Source: Nitrososphaerota archaeon (GTDB lineage: Archaea > Thermoproteota > Nitrososphaeria > Nitrososphaerales > Nitrosopumilaceae). From it: DNA of 64,000 nucleotides. How positions within the stretch are numbered: position 1 is the first letter of the stretch; the number at the start of each line of letters is the position of its first letter. The translations under genes were made by a program, and so were the position numbers. Where the stretch lies: positions 1-64,000 of the forward strand of contig JACQCT010000027.1 of the NCBI GenBank assembly GCA_016201435.1. Reading direction: 5' to 3'. This document shows positions 17,524 through 26,891 of this stretch, in pieces. The notes under the pieces were generated by a model. The model searched no databases. It worked only from the letters and a program-made list of their open reading frames with translations, and had not been told where the DNA came from.

Positions 17524-17922
17524 ATGACAAGAAAAAAGATCAGGATTGACCTAGAGGACTCGGAGGGAGCCAAATACAACTTTAGCCTAGAAGGCAATGT
17601 AACTAGGGATAAAATGTTAAAAATATTCGAATTAATGGATTTAATCAATATTGAAGAGTCAGAAGAATCCCCTCAACTAGACTCGATTGGCTCCAAAATA
17701 TGGTATATGGTAGACAAGCATTTCCCAATGGGCAAGTTTACCTCATCTGAGATACTTGAAAAATATGAGGATGAATATGGAAAACCCATTAAACTTAGCA
17801 TAATATCCACATACCTGGCTAGGTTTGCCACAAAAGGCAAGATAGTCAGGGAAAGGCAAGGTAGGGAGTGGGCATATCAAATAATCAAACTGGCCCAGAA
17901 ACAACGGCATTTGGAAACTTAG
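17524..17922 (+). CDS. Winged-helix-like protein next to the candidate origin
   Basis: 132 residues from ATG 17524 (MTRKKIRIDLEDSEGAKYNFSLEG). An upstream in-frame ATG at 17449 would run through the origin repeats and is not preferred. The C-terminal half (SKIWYMVDKHFPMGKFTSSEILEKYEDEYG, then IISTYLARFATKGKIVRERQGREWAYQII) looks like a winged helix with a recognition helix and a basic wing. Such a protein beside an origin could be an accessory initiator or regulator, but no family is recognised. Its last four bases overlap the convergent AbrB-like ORF. Confidence 0.75.
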   Translation: MTRKKIRIDLEDSEGAKYNFSLEGNVTRDKMLKIFELMDLINIEESEESPQLDSIGSKIWYMVDKHFPMGKFTSSEILEKYEDEYGKPIKLSIISTYLARFATKGKIVRERQGREWAYQIIKLAQKQRHLET

Positions 17923-18074
17923 GAAATTATAGCTTTTTTAATAACAAGACAGTCCTGCTCCATTACCACCCTAACATAATCGCCTTTTTGTAGTTGTAGG
18001 TATTTTCTAAACTGTATTGGGATTGAGATGGTTCCACCTGAGGTGATCTTGATCAACTCTTCATTTATGGGCAT
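17919..18074 (-). CDS. AbrB/SpoVT-like 51-residue DNA-binding protein
   Basis: A short minus-strand ORF from ATG 18074 encodes 51 residues. It reads MPINEELIKITSGGTISIPI followed by QFRKYLQLQKGDYVRVVMEQ and ends DCLVIKKAIIS. The K-x-T-x-x-G-x-I-x-I-P and L-x-x-G-D-x-V pattern is the swapped-hairpin AbrB fold. Such proteins are small transcription or chromatin-type regulators or antitoxins; no toxin gene is adjacent. It is convergent with, and overlaps, the origin-side winged-helix gene by four bases. Confidence 0.8.
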   Translation of the reverse strand: MPINEELIKITSGGTISIPIQFRKYLQLQKGDYVRVVMEQDCLVIKKAIIS

Positions 18075-18174
18075 GTCATGAAATAGTTAATTTACATATT
18101 TAAGATTTTATTATTATATGAAATTATTATAAAATTATGTTTTATGATGTGAATGTGTAGGATTTTTGGTCAAA

Positions 18175-18786
18175 CTAGGGTTGGGGGGCTAATTTGGTAA
18201 TACCTAATTTTGCCTTACCCTTATCGGTAATGTAATAGGTGAATGGTTTGGTCTGCATGTTTCTTTCCACCAAACCATCATCAAAAAGCTTCTTCATCAT
18301 ACGTGATGTGTGTTCTCTAGTACGTCCTATTGTGATTTGTATATCACGTGATGTCATAGGTTTTTCTGTGATTAATCTTAAAACATAATCTGTAGCATTT
18401 CCAAAATTCATATTATGCATACGCTCCTTTGGTTTCTCTTCTTGGGCACTTGAGACTACCCCCTGCTTCTCTACCCTTACTTCTTTTGGCTTTGGGATGG
18501 GAGCCTCTACCTCTTCAACTTCTTTCAATAATTCAATAGAATCCATATGTATTTTCATATCAATTAGTTGATTTTCATAATACTGTAGGCGCTCCGTATA
18601 GGATTTTAGAAGATCTGACTCGGTCCTTATGAGAGGTTTTACTTTGTTGTAAATGACTATTGCAATAATGCCCAACACAAATGCAATAAAAATACCAATT
18701 ATAGTACCCACATCAGGTATATCTACTAACATCACTAGATTTTGTATATCTATGTGATTTATCATGTTTGAGTAAAACTTCTTCAC
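18175..18786 (-). CDS. Membrane-anchored winged-helix regulator
   Basis: 203 residues. One hydrophobic segment (about 26-48, GTIIGIFIAFVLGIIAIVIYN) is followed by a predicted coiled coil (SDLLKSYTERLQYYENQLIDMKIHMDS), a Pro/Glu/Lys linker and a C-terminal MarR-like winged helix (NATDYVLRLITEKPMTSRDIQITIGRTREHTSRMMKKLFDDGLVER). A DNA-binding domain tethered to the membrane suggests a one-component sensor or a link between membrane and chromosome. It sits 0.7 kb from the candidate origin. Family name not known to me. Confidence 0.75.
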   Translation of the reverse strand: MKKFYSNMINHIDIQNLVMLVDIPDVGTIIGIFIAFVLGIIAIVIYNKVKPLIRTESDLLKSYTERLQYYENQLIDMKIHMDSIELLKEVEEVEAPIPKPKEVRVEKQGVVSSAQEEKPKERMHNMNFGNATDYVLRLITEKPMTSRDIQITIGRTREHTSRMMKKLFDDGLVERNMQTKPFTYYITDKGKAKLGITKLAPQP

Positions 18787-18857
18787 ACATTACATATCAA
18801 TCACAAATATGCTTTATCACTAATTTTATACAAGTATTATTCTAAAATATGTAAAAA

Positions 18858-19220
18858 TCACACTCTACAGGCACGATCTACCAACTCACCTATCACAAAC
18901 ATGATTTCTTCTTCCTTTTCAGGAAAGACATCACTACTTTGTATCACAGAAACCTGTTCAGAGAGCTTTGAAATCACATCAATATCCTCAGGAACAAGTA
19001 TGCCTAGGCCCCTTAGCAATATTACTGAATAGTATAATCCAATTAACTTATCCCTTGACTGCTTTACCTGTCTGAAATAAGCCCCTTTACTTATAGTAAA
19101 CTGGGTCTTGTGTAGGTTCAACTGATTTAAAATAATTTCAATTTGTCTTTCTGTAAATAATGATTTTTTTATAATTTGTCTTATTATATTGCTAGAAATT
19201 GGATTTGGAGACTCAGCCAT
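18858..19220 (-). CDS. Conserved hypothetical helical protein
   Basis: 120 residues from ATG 19220 (MAESPNPISSNIIRQII); an in-frame start at 19250 adds ten hydrophobic, Cys-rich residues that fit poorly. The content is mostly helix (SLFTERQIEIILNQLN, then QSRDKLIGLYYSVILLRGLGIL, then ISKLSEQVSVIQ), possibly a small HTH. No enzymatic motif or family is recognised. A perfect 16-bp palindrome lies just upstream of the start. Divergent from the GGGP synthase gene. Confidence 0.65.
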   Translation of the reverse strand: MAESPNPISSNIIRQIIKKSLFTERQIEIILNQLNLHKTQFTISKGAYFRQVKQSRDKLIGLYYSVILLRGLGILVPEDIDVISKLSEQVSVIQSSDVFPEKEEEIMFVIGELVDRACRV

Positions 19221-19223
19221 AGC

Positions 19224-19239
19224 TATACAGATCTGTATA
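19224..19239. promoter_or_regulatory. Perfect 16-bp palindrome before ATG 19220
   Basis: TATACAGATCTGTATA is its own reverse complement. It ends four bases from the start codon at 19220, inside the space of the divergent promoters of the hypothetical gene and the GGGP synthase gene, and could be a repressor operator. Confidence 0.5.
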
Positions 19240-19284
19240 CATACCTTCAATTAAACTTTAAATGAATACCCAATAACCAGTCTT

Positions 19285-20034
19285 ATGCCAAACGTAGAAA
19301 GCTATCTCAAGACTACTCTAAAGAGAAAAAAGGCACTGCTCCTTGTGTTAATCGATTCTGAAATATCTGAAGTAAAATCTGCAGTCAAGCTTGCAAAAGA
19401 GGTTGAGAGGATAGGAGCTTCTGCAATACTTGTCGGAGGTTCGTCTGCAACAGATCAGCTTGGCATGGCCCAGACTGTAAAGATACTAAAGAAATCTCTC
19501 AAGATTCCAATTATCTTGTTTCCAGGAAATGTTACAGGTGTTGTACCAGGAGCTGATGCAATCCTGTTTAGTTCTCTTTTGAACTCTGATAACCCTTATT
19601 TTATATCACAGGCTCAGGCACTAGGAGCTCCTAATGTACTCAAGTTTGGTTTGGAGCCACTTCCAACAGCATACATCATAATTGGTGAGGGAACATCGGC
19701 TTGGTTTGTGGGTTCAGCAAGGACCATACCATTTGAGAAATCAAACCTGGCAGCAATGTATGCCCTTTCTGCCCAATTCATGGGAATGAGATTTGTCTAT
19801 CTTGAGGCAGGCTCTGGGGCAAAATCTAACGTAAAACCAGAGATGGTTGCAGCAGTAAGGAAGGTTTTCAAGGGCTTTTTGATAGTAGGTGGGGGAATTA
19901 AGAGTCCTCAAACTGCAGCTGAGATAGTCAAAGCGGGCGCTGATGCCATTGTTATTGGTACCATGCTTGAGAAGGGCGGTAGCCTCAAGACTCTAAGCGA
20001 TATTGTAAAAGCCATCCAGACTGTAAGGAAGTAA
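19285..20034 (+). CDS. Geranylgeranylglyceryl phosphate synthase
   Basis: 249 residues, a TIM-barrel prenyltransferase of the PcrB/GGGPS family. Substrate phosphate loops are visible: ILVGGSSATDQ, VVPGADAILFSSLLNS, YLEAGSGAKSNV and VGGGIKSPQTA, with AIVIGTMLEKGG at the C-terminus. It joins sn-glycerol-1-phosphate with geranylgeranyl diphosphate, the first ether bond of archaeal lipids. It is separated by one base from the DP2 gene and is probably co-transcribed with it. Confidence 0.95.
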   Translation: MPNVESYLKTTLKRKKALLLVLIDSEISEVKSAVKLAKEVERIGASAILVGGSSATDQLGMAQTVKILKKSLKIPIILFPGNVTGVVPGADAILFSSLLNSDNPYFISQAQALGAPNVLKFGLEPLPTAYIIIGEGTSAWFVGSARTIPFEKSNLAAMYALSAQFMGMRFVYLEAGSGAKSNVKPEMVAAVRKVFKGFLIVGGGIKSPQTAAEIVKAGADAIVIGTMLEKGGSLKTLSDIVKAIQTVRK

Positions 20035-20035
20035 C

Positions 20036-23000
20036 ATGTCTGAAAATGTAGCATTGAGACTAAACGAAGTCCCAATGCCTGAATATTATTTTGATTATTA
20101 CACCAAGCTTTCTGAAGAGGTCTTTAGAACATTTGAGAGGGCGGCTGCCGCAAAATCTACCTTGGCAGATTCATCTGGAATGGTAGAGCCCAAGATTGCG
20201 TTTGATCTTGCAGACCGTGTCTCCAAAATGCATGACATTGATGTAACTGAACGACTAAGGGCATTGATTCAAAGCACAACAAAAGAACTTGCCGCCTTGA
20301 CCCTTTCTGAAGAGATTGCTTTAGGCAAATACTCTGGACCAGATACCACACTAGAAGAGAGGCTTGATCTTGCAGTAAGGGTAGGTCTTGCCATAGTGAC
20401 AGAAGGCGTTACAGTAGCCCCTCTGCAGGGAATTAGTGAGGTAAAGATAAAGAAAAACCATGATGGCTCTGATTACCTCTCTGTATCATTTGCAGGACCA
20501 ATAAGATCTGCAGGTGGAACCGAAGCGGCATCTACAATGTTGATTGCAGACCACATCAGAAAGATAGCAGGACTTTCTAAATTCCAGGCAAACTCATTTG
20601 ATGATGAGACTGGACGATTTGTAGAAGAATTAAGACTCTATGAGAGAGAAGCTGGAAATTTCCAATATCATGTTCCAGACGAGGATGTTGTAACTGTCAT
20701 ATCAAATCTTCCAGTAGAATTGGATGGTGTTGATACAGATCAGGTTGAAATTGTAAGCCATAGAAACATGACTCGAATCAGCACTAACAGAGTAAGGGGT
20801 GGTGCACTTAGAGTTCTAAATGATGGTCTGATAGGCAAGTCAAGGAAATTGCTAAAACTCATCGAGTTATTTGATCTAGACGGTTGGGACTGGCTAAAGA
20901 GCCTAAAAGGTGCAATTCAGACTGGAGATGAAGATGCTGCATCTCATAGGATGAGAGAGGTCATAACTGGCAGATCCGTCCTTTCCATGCCAAAGAAACT
21001 AGGAGGCTTTAGGTTAAGATATGGACGTGCGTGCAATACCGGCTTTTCCTCAATAGGAATACACCCTGTCATTGCAGAAATTTTGGATCATACCATAGTA
21101 GTTGGCACACAGATCAAAGTTGACATACCAGGAAAAGCCGCAACCATTGCTTTTGTGGATTCCCTAGACACGCCAATTGTTAGGCTGAAAAATGGTAATG
21201 TTGTAAAAATCAAGGACACTCATCATGGCATACAACTCAAACCACAGATAGAAAAAATCCTCCACCTTGGTGATATCCTGATCAGTTATGGTGATTTCTT
21301 GGAAAATAACGCAGAGCTTGTCCCAACAGGTTATGTGGAAGAATACTGGGCTGAAGAGCTAAAAGCAAAGCTTGCAAAATATGAACCTGAAGATCCGCGT
21401 TTGCAATATGTTTCAAAAGCACCAAGCCTAGATGAGGCATTCAAACTCTCACTTGATTTCGGCATCCCACTACACCCTAACTATCTGTATTACTGGGACC
21501 AGCTTTTTGTTCAAGAATTTGAACAAATCTTGAACCCAAAAAAGGCAGATCCTGACTTGATAATCTACCAAAAAAATAGTAAAGAAATTCTTGAAAAACT
21601 TGGGGTACCTCACGAGGTAGCAGGAGATTCAATTTTACTAAAAGACGTGGAGGCAAAGATTTTCTTTTATTTGCTTTTTAGAAAACCCATCAAACTAGAT
21701 GATACCATGACTGTTACCCAGCTTATCACTCAGACATCTGGGATAAAAATAAAAGACAAGTTTTCAACGGCAATAGGGATCAGAGTTGGCAGGCCAGAAA
21801 AGGCTGCAGCAAGAAAGATGAAACCTCCAGTACACACACTATTTCCAATAGGAAGTAAGGGTGGAGCATCACGTGACTTGATTAAAGCGTCAAAGGAACC
21901 AAATTTTTATTGTAACATCAATAATAGATTTTGTAAAAACTGTAACGAACCATCAATTAGCATAGCCTGCCCAAAATGCAAAAACAAGACAACCACACTT
22001 TTTATCTGTCCAACCTGTCGTGATGAGCTAGAGTCTGAATATTGTGAAAAATGTAAGAGAAAAACACTATCCCACACATACAGGTCATTTCCACTCAAAG
22101 AAAGGCTCTATTCTGCACAGGAAAAGACAGGCATTCGTGTTCAGGAACCATTCAAGGGTGTAAAGGAACTCATAAACCAAGACAGAATAGCGGAACCTCT
22201 TGAAAAAGGATTGATAAGACAAAGTCTTGGCCTTTATGTGTTCAAGGACGGAACCATTAGATTTGATGCGACAAACGCACCATTGACTCACTTTAAACCT
22301 GCATGGATTGGAACCAATCCAGAAAAACTTGTGCAACTTGGATATACTTATGACATCAATGGCAAACCCATTACTAGTTCTGATCAGCTAATAGAACTCA
22401 GAATTCAAGATGTCATAATACCACATGAATGTGGGGAATATCTGGTACAGACATCAAAATATCTGGATACGGAATTGGCAAAGCTATTTGGCCATTCTCA
22501 ATTTTACAAAGTAAAAACTACTGATGATCTTATTGGGCATTTAATGATTGGATTAGCTCCACATACATCGGTTGGGATTGTAGGACGAATAATTGGTTAC
22601 ACAAACACACATGTTTGTTATGGTACACCGGTGTGGCACTCTGCAAAAAGACGTGATGCTGACGGAGACGCTGATTCCATAATGCTTCTGATGGACAGCC
22701 TTCTTAATTTCTCAAGACAATTCTTGTCAGACAGAATTGGGGGTCTAATGGACGCACCATTATTGGTACAACCGATTGTCATACCTCAAGAAGTCCAAAG
22801 ACAAGCCCATAACTTTGAGGTGGCAAAGTATTTGCCGCTTTCATTTTTTGAAGCAACACTTGCAAAAGAAAAGGCAAGTGAGATAAAAGATGTTGAAACC
22901 CTAAAGTCAAGACTTGAGACAGAAAGACAATTTTATGGATATGATTTTACACATAATACCTCTACTCTGACAGCATCAAGATCCCGAAGTGCCTATTCCA

Positions 23001-23407
23001 CACTAGGTTCTCTTTTAGAAAAACTAGACATGCAAATTAGAACTGCTGATATCATAAATGCGGTAGACCCAAGTGAGGTTGTTTCTATGGTTATGACAAC
23101 CCATCTCTTACCTGATATTATGGGAAATCTCAGGGCATATTCTGGCCAATCTTTTAGATGTACAGCTTGTGGTGCAAGCTATAGAAGAATTCCACTTGCT
23201 GGAAATTGTCTAGAATGCAGTAACAAACTAATCCAGACCATGACACGACCTTCGGTCCAAAAATATCTCAAGCTAGCAACAAGGCTGCTTGGCAAATACC
23301 AAATTGATCCATACTTGAAAGGAAGAGTGATGTCTCTTTTAGATGAACTAGAATTGGTCTTTGGAAAAGAGGAAGGTAACCAGTCGCTTCTTACAGACTA
23401 TGCCTAG
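20036..23407 (+). CDS. dp2: DNA polymerase D large subunit DP2
   Basis: 1123 residues, the catalytic subunit of family-D polymerase. The DGDADS catalytic aspartates are in RRDADGDADS (about residue 880). There are zinc-ribbon arrays around 625-685 (C-x2-C repeats such as CPKCKNKTTTLFICPTC and CEKCKR) and a last zinc motif CTACGASYRR...CLEC. No intein interrupts it. With DP1 it forms the replicative polymerase of most archaea outside Crenarchaeota. It starts at ATG 20036, one base after the lipid gene, and overlaps the convergent glyA by four bases. Confidence 0.97.
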   Translation: MSENVALRLNEVPMPEYYFDYYTKLSEEVFRTFERAAAAKSTLADSSGMVEPKIAFDLADRVSKMHDIDVTERLRALIQSTTKELAALTLSEEIALGKYSGPDTTLEERLDLAVRVGLAIVTEGVTVAPLQGISEVKIKKNHDGSDYLSVSFAGPIRSAGGTEAASTMLIADHIRKIAGLSKFQANSFDDETGRFVEELRLYEREAGNFQYHVPDEDVVTVISNLPVELDGVDTDQVEIVSHRNMTRISTNRVRGGALRVLNDGLIGKSRKLLKLIELFDLDGWDWLKSLKGAIQTGDEDAASHRMREVITGRSVLSMPKKLGGFRLRYGRACNTGFSSIGIHPVIAEILDHTIVVGTQIKVDIPGKAATIAFVDSLDTPIVRLKNGNVVKIKDTHHGIQLKPQIEKILHLGDILISYGDFLENNAELVPTGYVEEYWAEELKAKLAKYEPEDPRLQYVSKAPSLDEAFKLSLDFGIPLHPNYLYYWDQLFVQEFEQILNPKKADPDLIIYQKNSKEILEKLGVPHEVAGDSILLKDVEAKIFFYLLFRKPIKLDDTMTVTQLITQTSGIKIKDKFSTAIGIRVGRPEKAAARKMKPPVHTLFPIGSKGGASRDLIKASKEPNFYCNINNRFCKNCNEPSISIACPKCKNKTTTLFICPTCRDELESEYCEKCKRKTLSHTYRSFPLKERLYSAQEKTGIRVQEPFKGVKELINQDRIAEPLEKGLIRQSLGLYVFKDGTIRFDATNAPLTHFKPAWIGTNPEKLVQLGYTYDINGKPITSSDQLIELRIQDVIIPHECGEYLVQTSKYLDTELAKLFGHSQFYKVKTTDDLIGHLMIGLAPHTSVGIVGRIIGYTNTHVCYGTPVWHSAKRRDADGDADSIMLLMDSLLNFSRQFLSDRIGGLMDAPLLVQPIVIPQEVQRQAHNFEVAKYLPLSFFEATLAKEKASEIKDVETLKSRLETERQFYGYDFTHNTSTLTASRSRSAYSTLGSLLEKLDMQIRTADIINAVDPSEVVSMVMTTHLLPDIMGNLRAYSGQSFRCTACGASYRRIPLAGNCLECSNKLIQTMTRPSVQKYLKLATRLLGKYQIDPYLKGRVMSLLDELELVFGKEEGNQSLLTDYA

Positions 23408-24726
23408 CTAAGCTTAACGTACTCATAGGCACCAAGCTTGTTCTCAAAGCAATAGTGAACCTTTTGAAAGTCCTTTCTGAACTTCTTTACCTCCACTGCC
23501 ACTCTCTTCTTATCTTTTTTATCGACAACAACTTTTTTGATAAACCTGGCAACCTCTTTCATCTCTGATTCTTTCATGCCAAGCCGTGTAAGCTCAGCAA
23601 CACCAAGCCTTATTCCTCCTGGATGGAAATAGTTTCTTCCCGCCTTGATATCTCCTGGTATGAGTTGCCTGTTTACAATTATGTTTGCTTTTTCTAGATC
23701 GGCCTCAATTTTTCCACCATCACTAAATGAAAGAACGTTTACTACGATTTGATGTGATTTTGTAAATCCTCGTTTTTCTCCAAGAACCCCAAATCCATAC
23801 GAGTTTAATGCTTCTGCAAGTGCCTTTGCGTTCTTTACAACTTGGACTGCATATTTTTTACCAAACTCTAACATTTCTGCAAAAGCAATTGCCTTTCCAG
23901 CCATGTGATGTAAATGATGATTGCTTGTCATTCCAGGAAATGTTGCCTTTTTGATCTCTTCACTATATTTTTCATAAGATACTATCATACCTCCCTGTGG
24001 CCCAAAGAGAGTCTTGTGAGTACTCATTGTCATTGCATCTGCACCTTCACGTAATGGATCTTGGAACTGTCCACCAGCTATCAATCCTGCAACATGAGCT
24101 CCATCATAATTAACAAACATTTTGTATCCTTTTAGAAAATTAGCAAGCTCCTTGACAGGATGTGGGAACAAAAAGACAGAGCCTCCAAACATTGCCATCT
24201 TTGGGGTCCTGCCAGCTTTTTCAAGCTCGATTACCTTTTGTTTTGTTTTATCTACATCAATTGACATTTCTTCGGCATCAAACGGATAAAATTCAATATC
24301 TAATCCATGAACCAAGCCTGCAGTTCCAGAATGCTCTTTTTTACCATGAGAGATGTGTCCTCCTGATGGAATTGATGGTGCAAGCATTACATCACCTGGA
24401 TTTGAAAAAGCTGAATAAATGGAAAGATTTGCCACAACACCAGAAATTGGCCTTACATCAACAAACTCTGCCTTGAATAGTTTTTTACCTAATTCTATGC
24501 ACTTGAATTCTACTTTATCGATATAGGTACAACCTGCATAAACACGCTCGCCTGGCCACCCTTCGGCATATCTATTTGCAAAGTCAGAGATCGTTGCCTC
24601 TCTGACAGCAGGACTTGGAACATTCTCACTTGCAATGAGTGGTATTGAATTTGCAAACCACTCATTGTGAATTTTGAGCAAAGAAAGTACCTCCTTATGA
24701 GATTCTCTGGGTGATAATTTTGCCAA
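23404..24726 (-). CDS. glyA: Serine hydroxymethyltransferase
   Basis: 440 residues, a fold-type I PLP enzyme converting serine and a C1 carrier to glycine. Typical segments are IASENVPS, YAEGWPGERVYAGC, the DGAHVAGLIAGGQF strand and the Schiff-base lysine in TMSTHKTLFGPQGG. C1 carriers in archaea may be tetrahydrofolate or tetrahydromethanopterin; the sequence does not decide this. Single gene with a TATA-like TAATTTAAAAA about 25-30 bases upstream of ATG 24726. Confidence 0.96.
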   Translation of the reverse strand: MAKLSPRESHKEVLSLLKIHNEWFANSIPLIASENVPSPAVREATISDFANRYAEGWPGERVYAGCTYIDKVEFKCIELGKKLFKAEFVDVRPISGVVANLSIYSAFSNPGDVMLAPSIPSGGHISHGKKEHSGTAGLVHGLDIEFYPFDAEEMSIDVDKTKQKVIELEKAGRTPKMAMFGGSVFLFPHPVKELANFLKGYKMFVNYDGAHVAGLIAGGQFQDPLREGADAMTMSTHKTLFGPQGGMIVSYEKYSEEIKKATFPGMTSNHHLHHMAGKAIAFAEMLEFGKKYAVQVVKNAKALAEALNSYGFGVLGEKRGFTKSHQIVVNVLSFSDGGKIEADLEKANIIVNRQLIPGDIKAGRNYFHPGGIRLGVAELTRLGMKESEMKEVARFIKKVVVDKKDKKRVAVEVKKFRKDFQKVHYCFENKLGAYEYVKLS

Positions 24727-24828
24727 TGAACTGTCCGGCCAACTTTCCTAATTTAAAAACATCGATTAAAATTTTGAAAAACGGTTTAATTTTTGAAATT
24801 TCCCAGTTTATGGGGTTTTTGAGTATAA

Positions 24829-24840
24829 AGATATAAAAAG
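24829..24840 (+). promoter_or_regulatory. TATA box of the thermosome gene
   Basis: AGATATAAAAAG is centred about 29 bases before ATG 24864, with a purine-rich context typical of a strong archaeal promoter. Confidence 0.6.
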
Positions 24841-24863
24841 GGAAAATTGGGCTTCAATGAACT

Positions 24864-26546
24864 ATGTCATTACAAAATTCGCAAGGCGGAATTCCAGTTG
24901 TTATACTAAAAGACGGTGCACAACAGACCAAAGGTCGCGATGCCCAAAAAAATAACATTACTGCTGCAAAACTAATTGCAGAGATAGTCCATACAAGCCT
25001 TGGTCCAAGAGGAATGGACAAGATGCTTGTTGACTCTTTAGGCGATGTTACAATTACAAACGATGGTGCAACAATTCTCAAAGAAATTGATGTCCAGCAT
25101 CCTGCAGCAAAAATGCTAGTAGAAATATCAAAAGCAACCGATAATGAGGTCGGAGATGGAACAACATCCGCAGTAGTTCTTGCAGGTGCATTACTAGAAA
25201 ACGCTGAATCTCTCATACTACAAGAGGTTCACCCAACAATTATTGTAGATGGATATAGAAAAGCAGCACAAAAGACAAAAGAACTTTTGGCAAAAATTGC
25301 AGACAAGGTATCCCCAACAGACAAAGAGATCCTTGACAAAATTTCAAAAACAGCAATGCAAACAAAACTTGTTAGAAAAGACTCTAGCAATCTTGCAGAT
25401 ATTGTAGTAAAGGCTGTACTTGCCGTAGCTGAAAAAACAGAAGATGGTTATGTCGTAGATATTGATGACATCAAAGTAGAAAAGAAAGCAGGCGGTTCCA
25501 TAAAAGATACTTATCTCACAAAAGGAATTATACTTGACAAAGAAGTTGTTCATAGCGGCATGCCAAAAAAGATTGCCAATGCAAAGATTGCACTAGTTAA
25601 CAGCGCACTTGAGATTGATAAAACTGAGTTTGATGCAAAAATCAACATATCAAATCCACAACAAATGAAATCATTTCTGGATGAAGAAAACAAGATGATC
25701 AAAAACATGGTGGACAAAGTAATTGCATCTGGCGCAAACGTATTGCTATGTCAAAAAGGCATTGATGATATTGCACAACACTATCTTGCAAAAGCCGGAA
25801 TACTTACAGTAAGAAGAGTAAAAGAAAGTGATCTTTCAAAACTTGCCAAAGCAACTGGTGCAAGAATGGTAACAAATCTTGATGACCTATTTGAAAAAGA
25901 CTTGGGTTCCGCAGAAAACGTAGAAGAAAGAAAAGTAGAGACAGACAGATGGGTTTTCGTTGAAGGATGCAAGCATCCAAAAGCTGTGACCATTCTTGTC
26001 AGAGGAGGATCACAAAGAGTTGTTGATGAAGTAGAAAGATCAGTTCACGATGCACTAATGGTTGTAAAAGACGTAATGGAAAACCCAATGATTGTAGCTG
26101 GAGGAGGTGCACCAGAGACCTATGCTGCAACAAAGCTTAGAGAATGGGCAAAATCACTAGAAGGACGTGAACAACTAGCCGTAGAAAAATTTGCAGACTC
26201 ACTTGAAGTAATACCTCTCACACTTGCTGAAAACGCAGGCATGGATCCAATTGATACCTTGGCATCACTACGCTCAAGGCAACTCAAAGGAAACAAATGG
26301 ACTGGAATAGATGTAATGAAAGGTATAGTCACAAGCATGCACTCTACTGATATCTTTGAACCACTTTCTGTGAAAAACCAAATTGTCTCATCTGCTACTG
26401 AGGCAGCATGTATGATTTTAAGAATTGATGATGTAATTGCCATTGCAAAATCCTCCGGTCCTCCACCTGGTGCAGAAGGAATGGGCGGTATGGGTGGAAT
26501 GGGCGGTATGGGTGGAATGGGCGGTATGCCACCCATGGACATGTAA
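24864..26546 (+). CDS. Thermosome subunit (group II chaperonin)
   Basis: 560 residues. Chaperonin signatures are [24 protein letters not shown] near the N-terminus, [14 protein letters not shown] with the catalytic Asp of the ATPase, the apical domain in the middle and GGGAPE near residue 415. The C-terminal tail is a run of Gly-Gly-Met repeats ending PPMDM, as in other group II chaperonins, and points into the folding chamber. No second subunit gene lies in the window, so hetero-oligomer composition is unknown. Confidence 0.97.
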   Translation: MSLQNSQGGIPVVILKDGAQQTKGRDAQKNNITAAKLIAEIVHTSLGPRGMDKMLVDSLGDVTITNDGATILKEIDVQHPAAKMLVEISKATDNEVGDGTTSAVVLAGALLENAESLILQEVHPTIIVDGYRKAAQKTKELLAKIADKVSPTDKEILDKISKTAMQTKLVRKDSSNLADIVVKAVLAVAEKTEDGYVVDIDDIKVEKKAGGSIKDTYLTKGIILDKEVVHSGMPKKIANAKIALVNSALEIDKTEFDAKINISNPQQMKSFLDEENKMIKNMVDKVIASGANVLLCQKGIDDIAQHYLAKAGILTVRRVKESDLSKLAKATGARMVTNLDDLFEKDLGSAENVEERKVETDRWVFVEGCKHPKAVTILVRGGSQRVVDEVERSVHDALMVVKDVMENPMIVAGGGAPETYAATKLREWAKSLEGREQLAVEKFADSLEVIPLTLAENAGMDPIDTLASLRSRQLKGNKWTGIDVMKGIVTSMHSTDIFEPLSVKNQIVSSATEAACMILRIDDVIAIAKSSGPPPGAEGMGGMGGMGGMGGMGGMPPMDM

Positions 26547-26609
26547 AGTCCATACCAGATCCTATATTCTCATCAAAGGTTTATTTGCCGACTCTTGTTA
26601 CAAATTTTT

Positions 26610-26891
26610 ATGCAACTTGGCGGCGGCTCAAAAATTCTTGCTGGCGCAAAATATATCTATTTGATATTTTTCTTTGCACTGCTTTCTGGAATGTTTTATC
26701 CTGTAATTACACATACCAATGGTGATAATGTCGTTGAAGGAGTGCTGATTCTTTTTGTTGGCCTTGCAGGTGCAGTATCGATATACAAGGCAGGTACATC
26801 TGACAAACACCAAAAAACCTATCTTATTACGGGTCTTGCAATTTTATCTGTATCCTTGTTGCTAGTATATGCAGCACTAGGAAAACTCTAG
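26610..26891 (+). CDS. Small membrane protein, three hydrophobic segments
   Basis: 93 residues from ATG 26610 (MQLGGGSKILAGAKYIY); the in-frame start at 26595 adds five residues. Hydrophobic stretches lie at about 16-36, 47-63 and 73-91, separated by short loops (THTNGDNVVE, KAGTSDKHQK). No family recognised. Its end overlaps the convergent glnA by four bases, which supports that the ORF is real. Confidence 0.65.
   Translation: MQLGGGSKILAGAKYIYLIFFFALLSGMFYPVITHTNGDNVVEGVLILFVGLAGAVSIYKAGTSDKHQKTYLITGLAILSVSLLLVYAALGKL

Noticed and set aside
26437-26546. Tandem GGCGGTATGGGTGGAATG-type repeat
   Set aside because: It is the coding sequence of the Gly-Gly-Met tail of the thermosome, not a separate repeat element.
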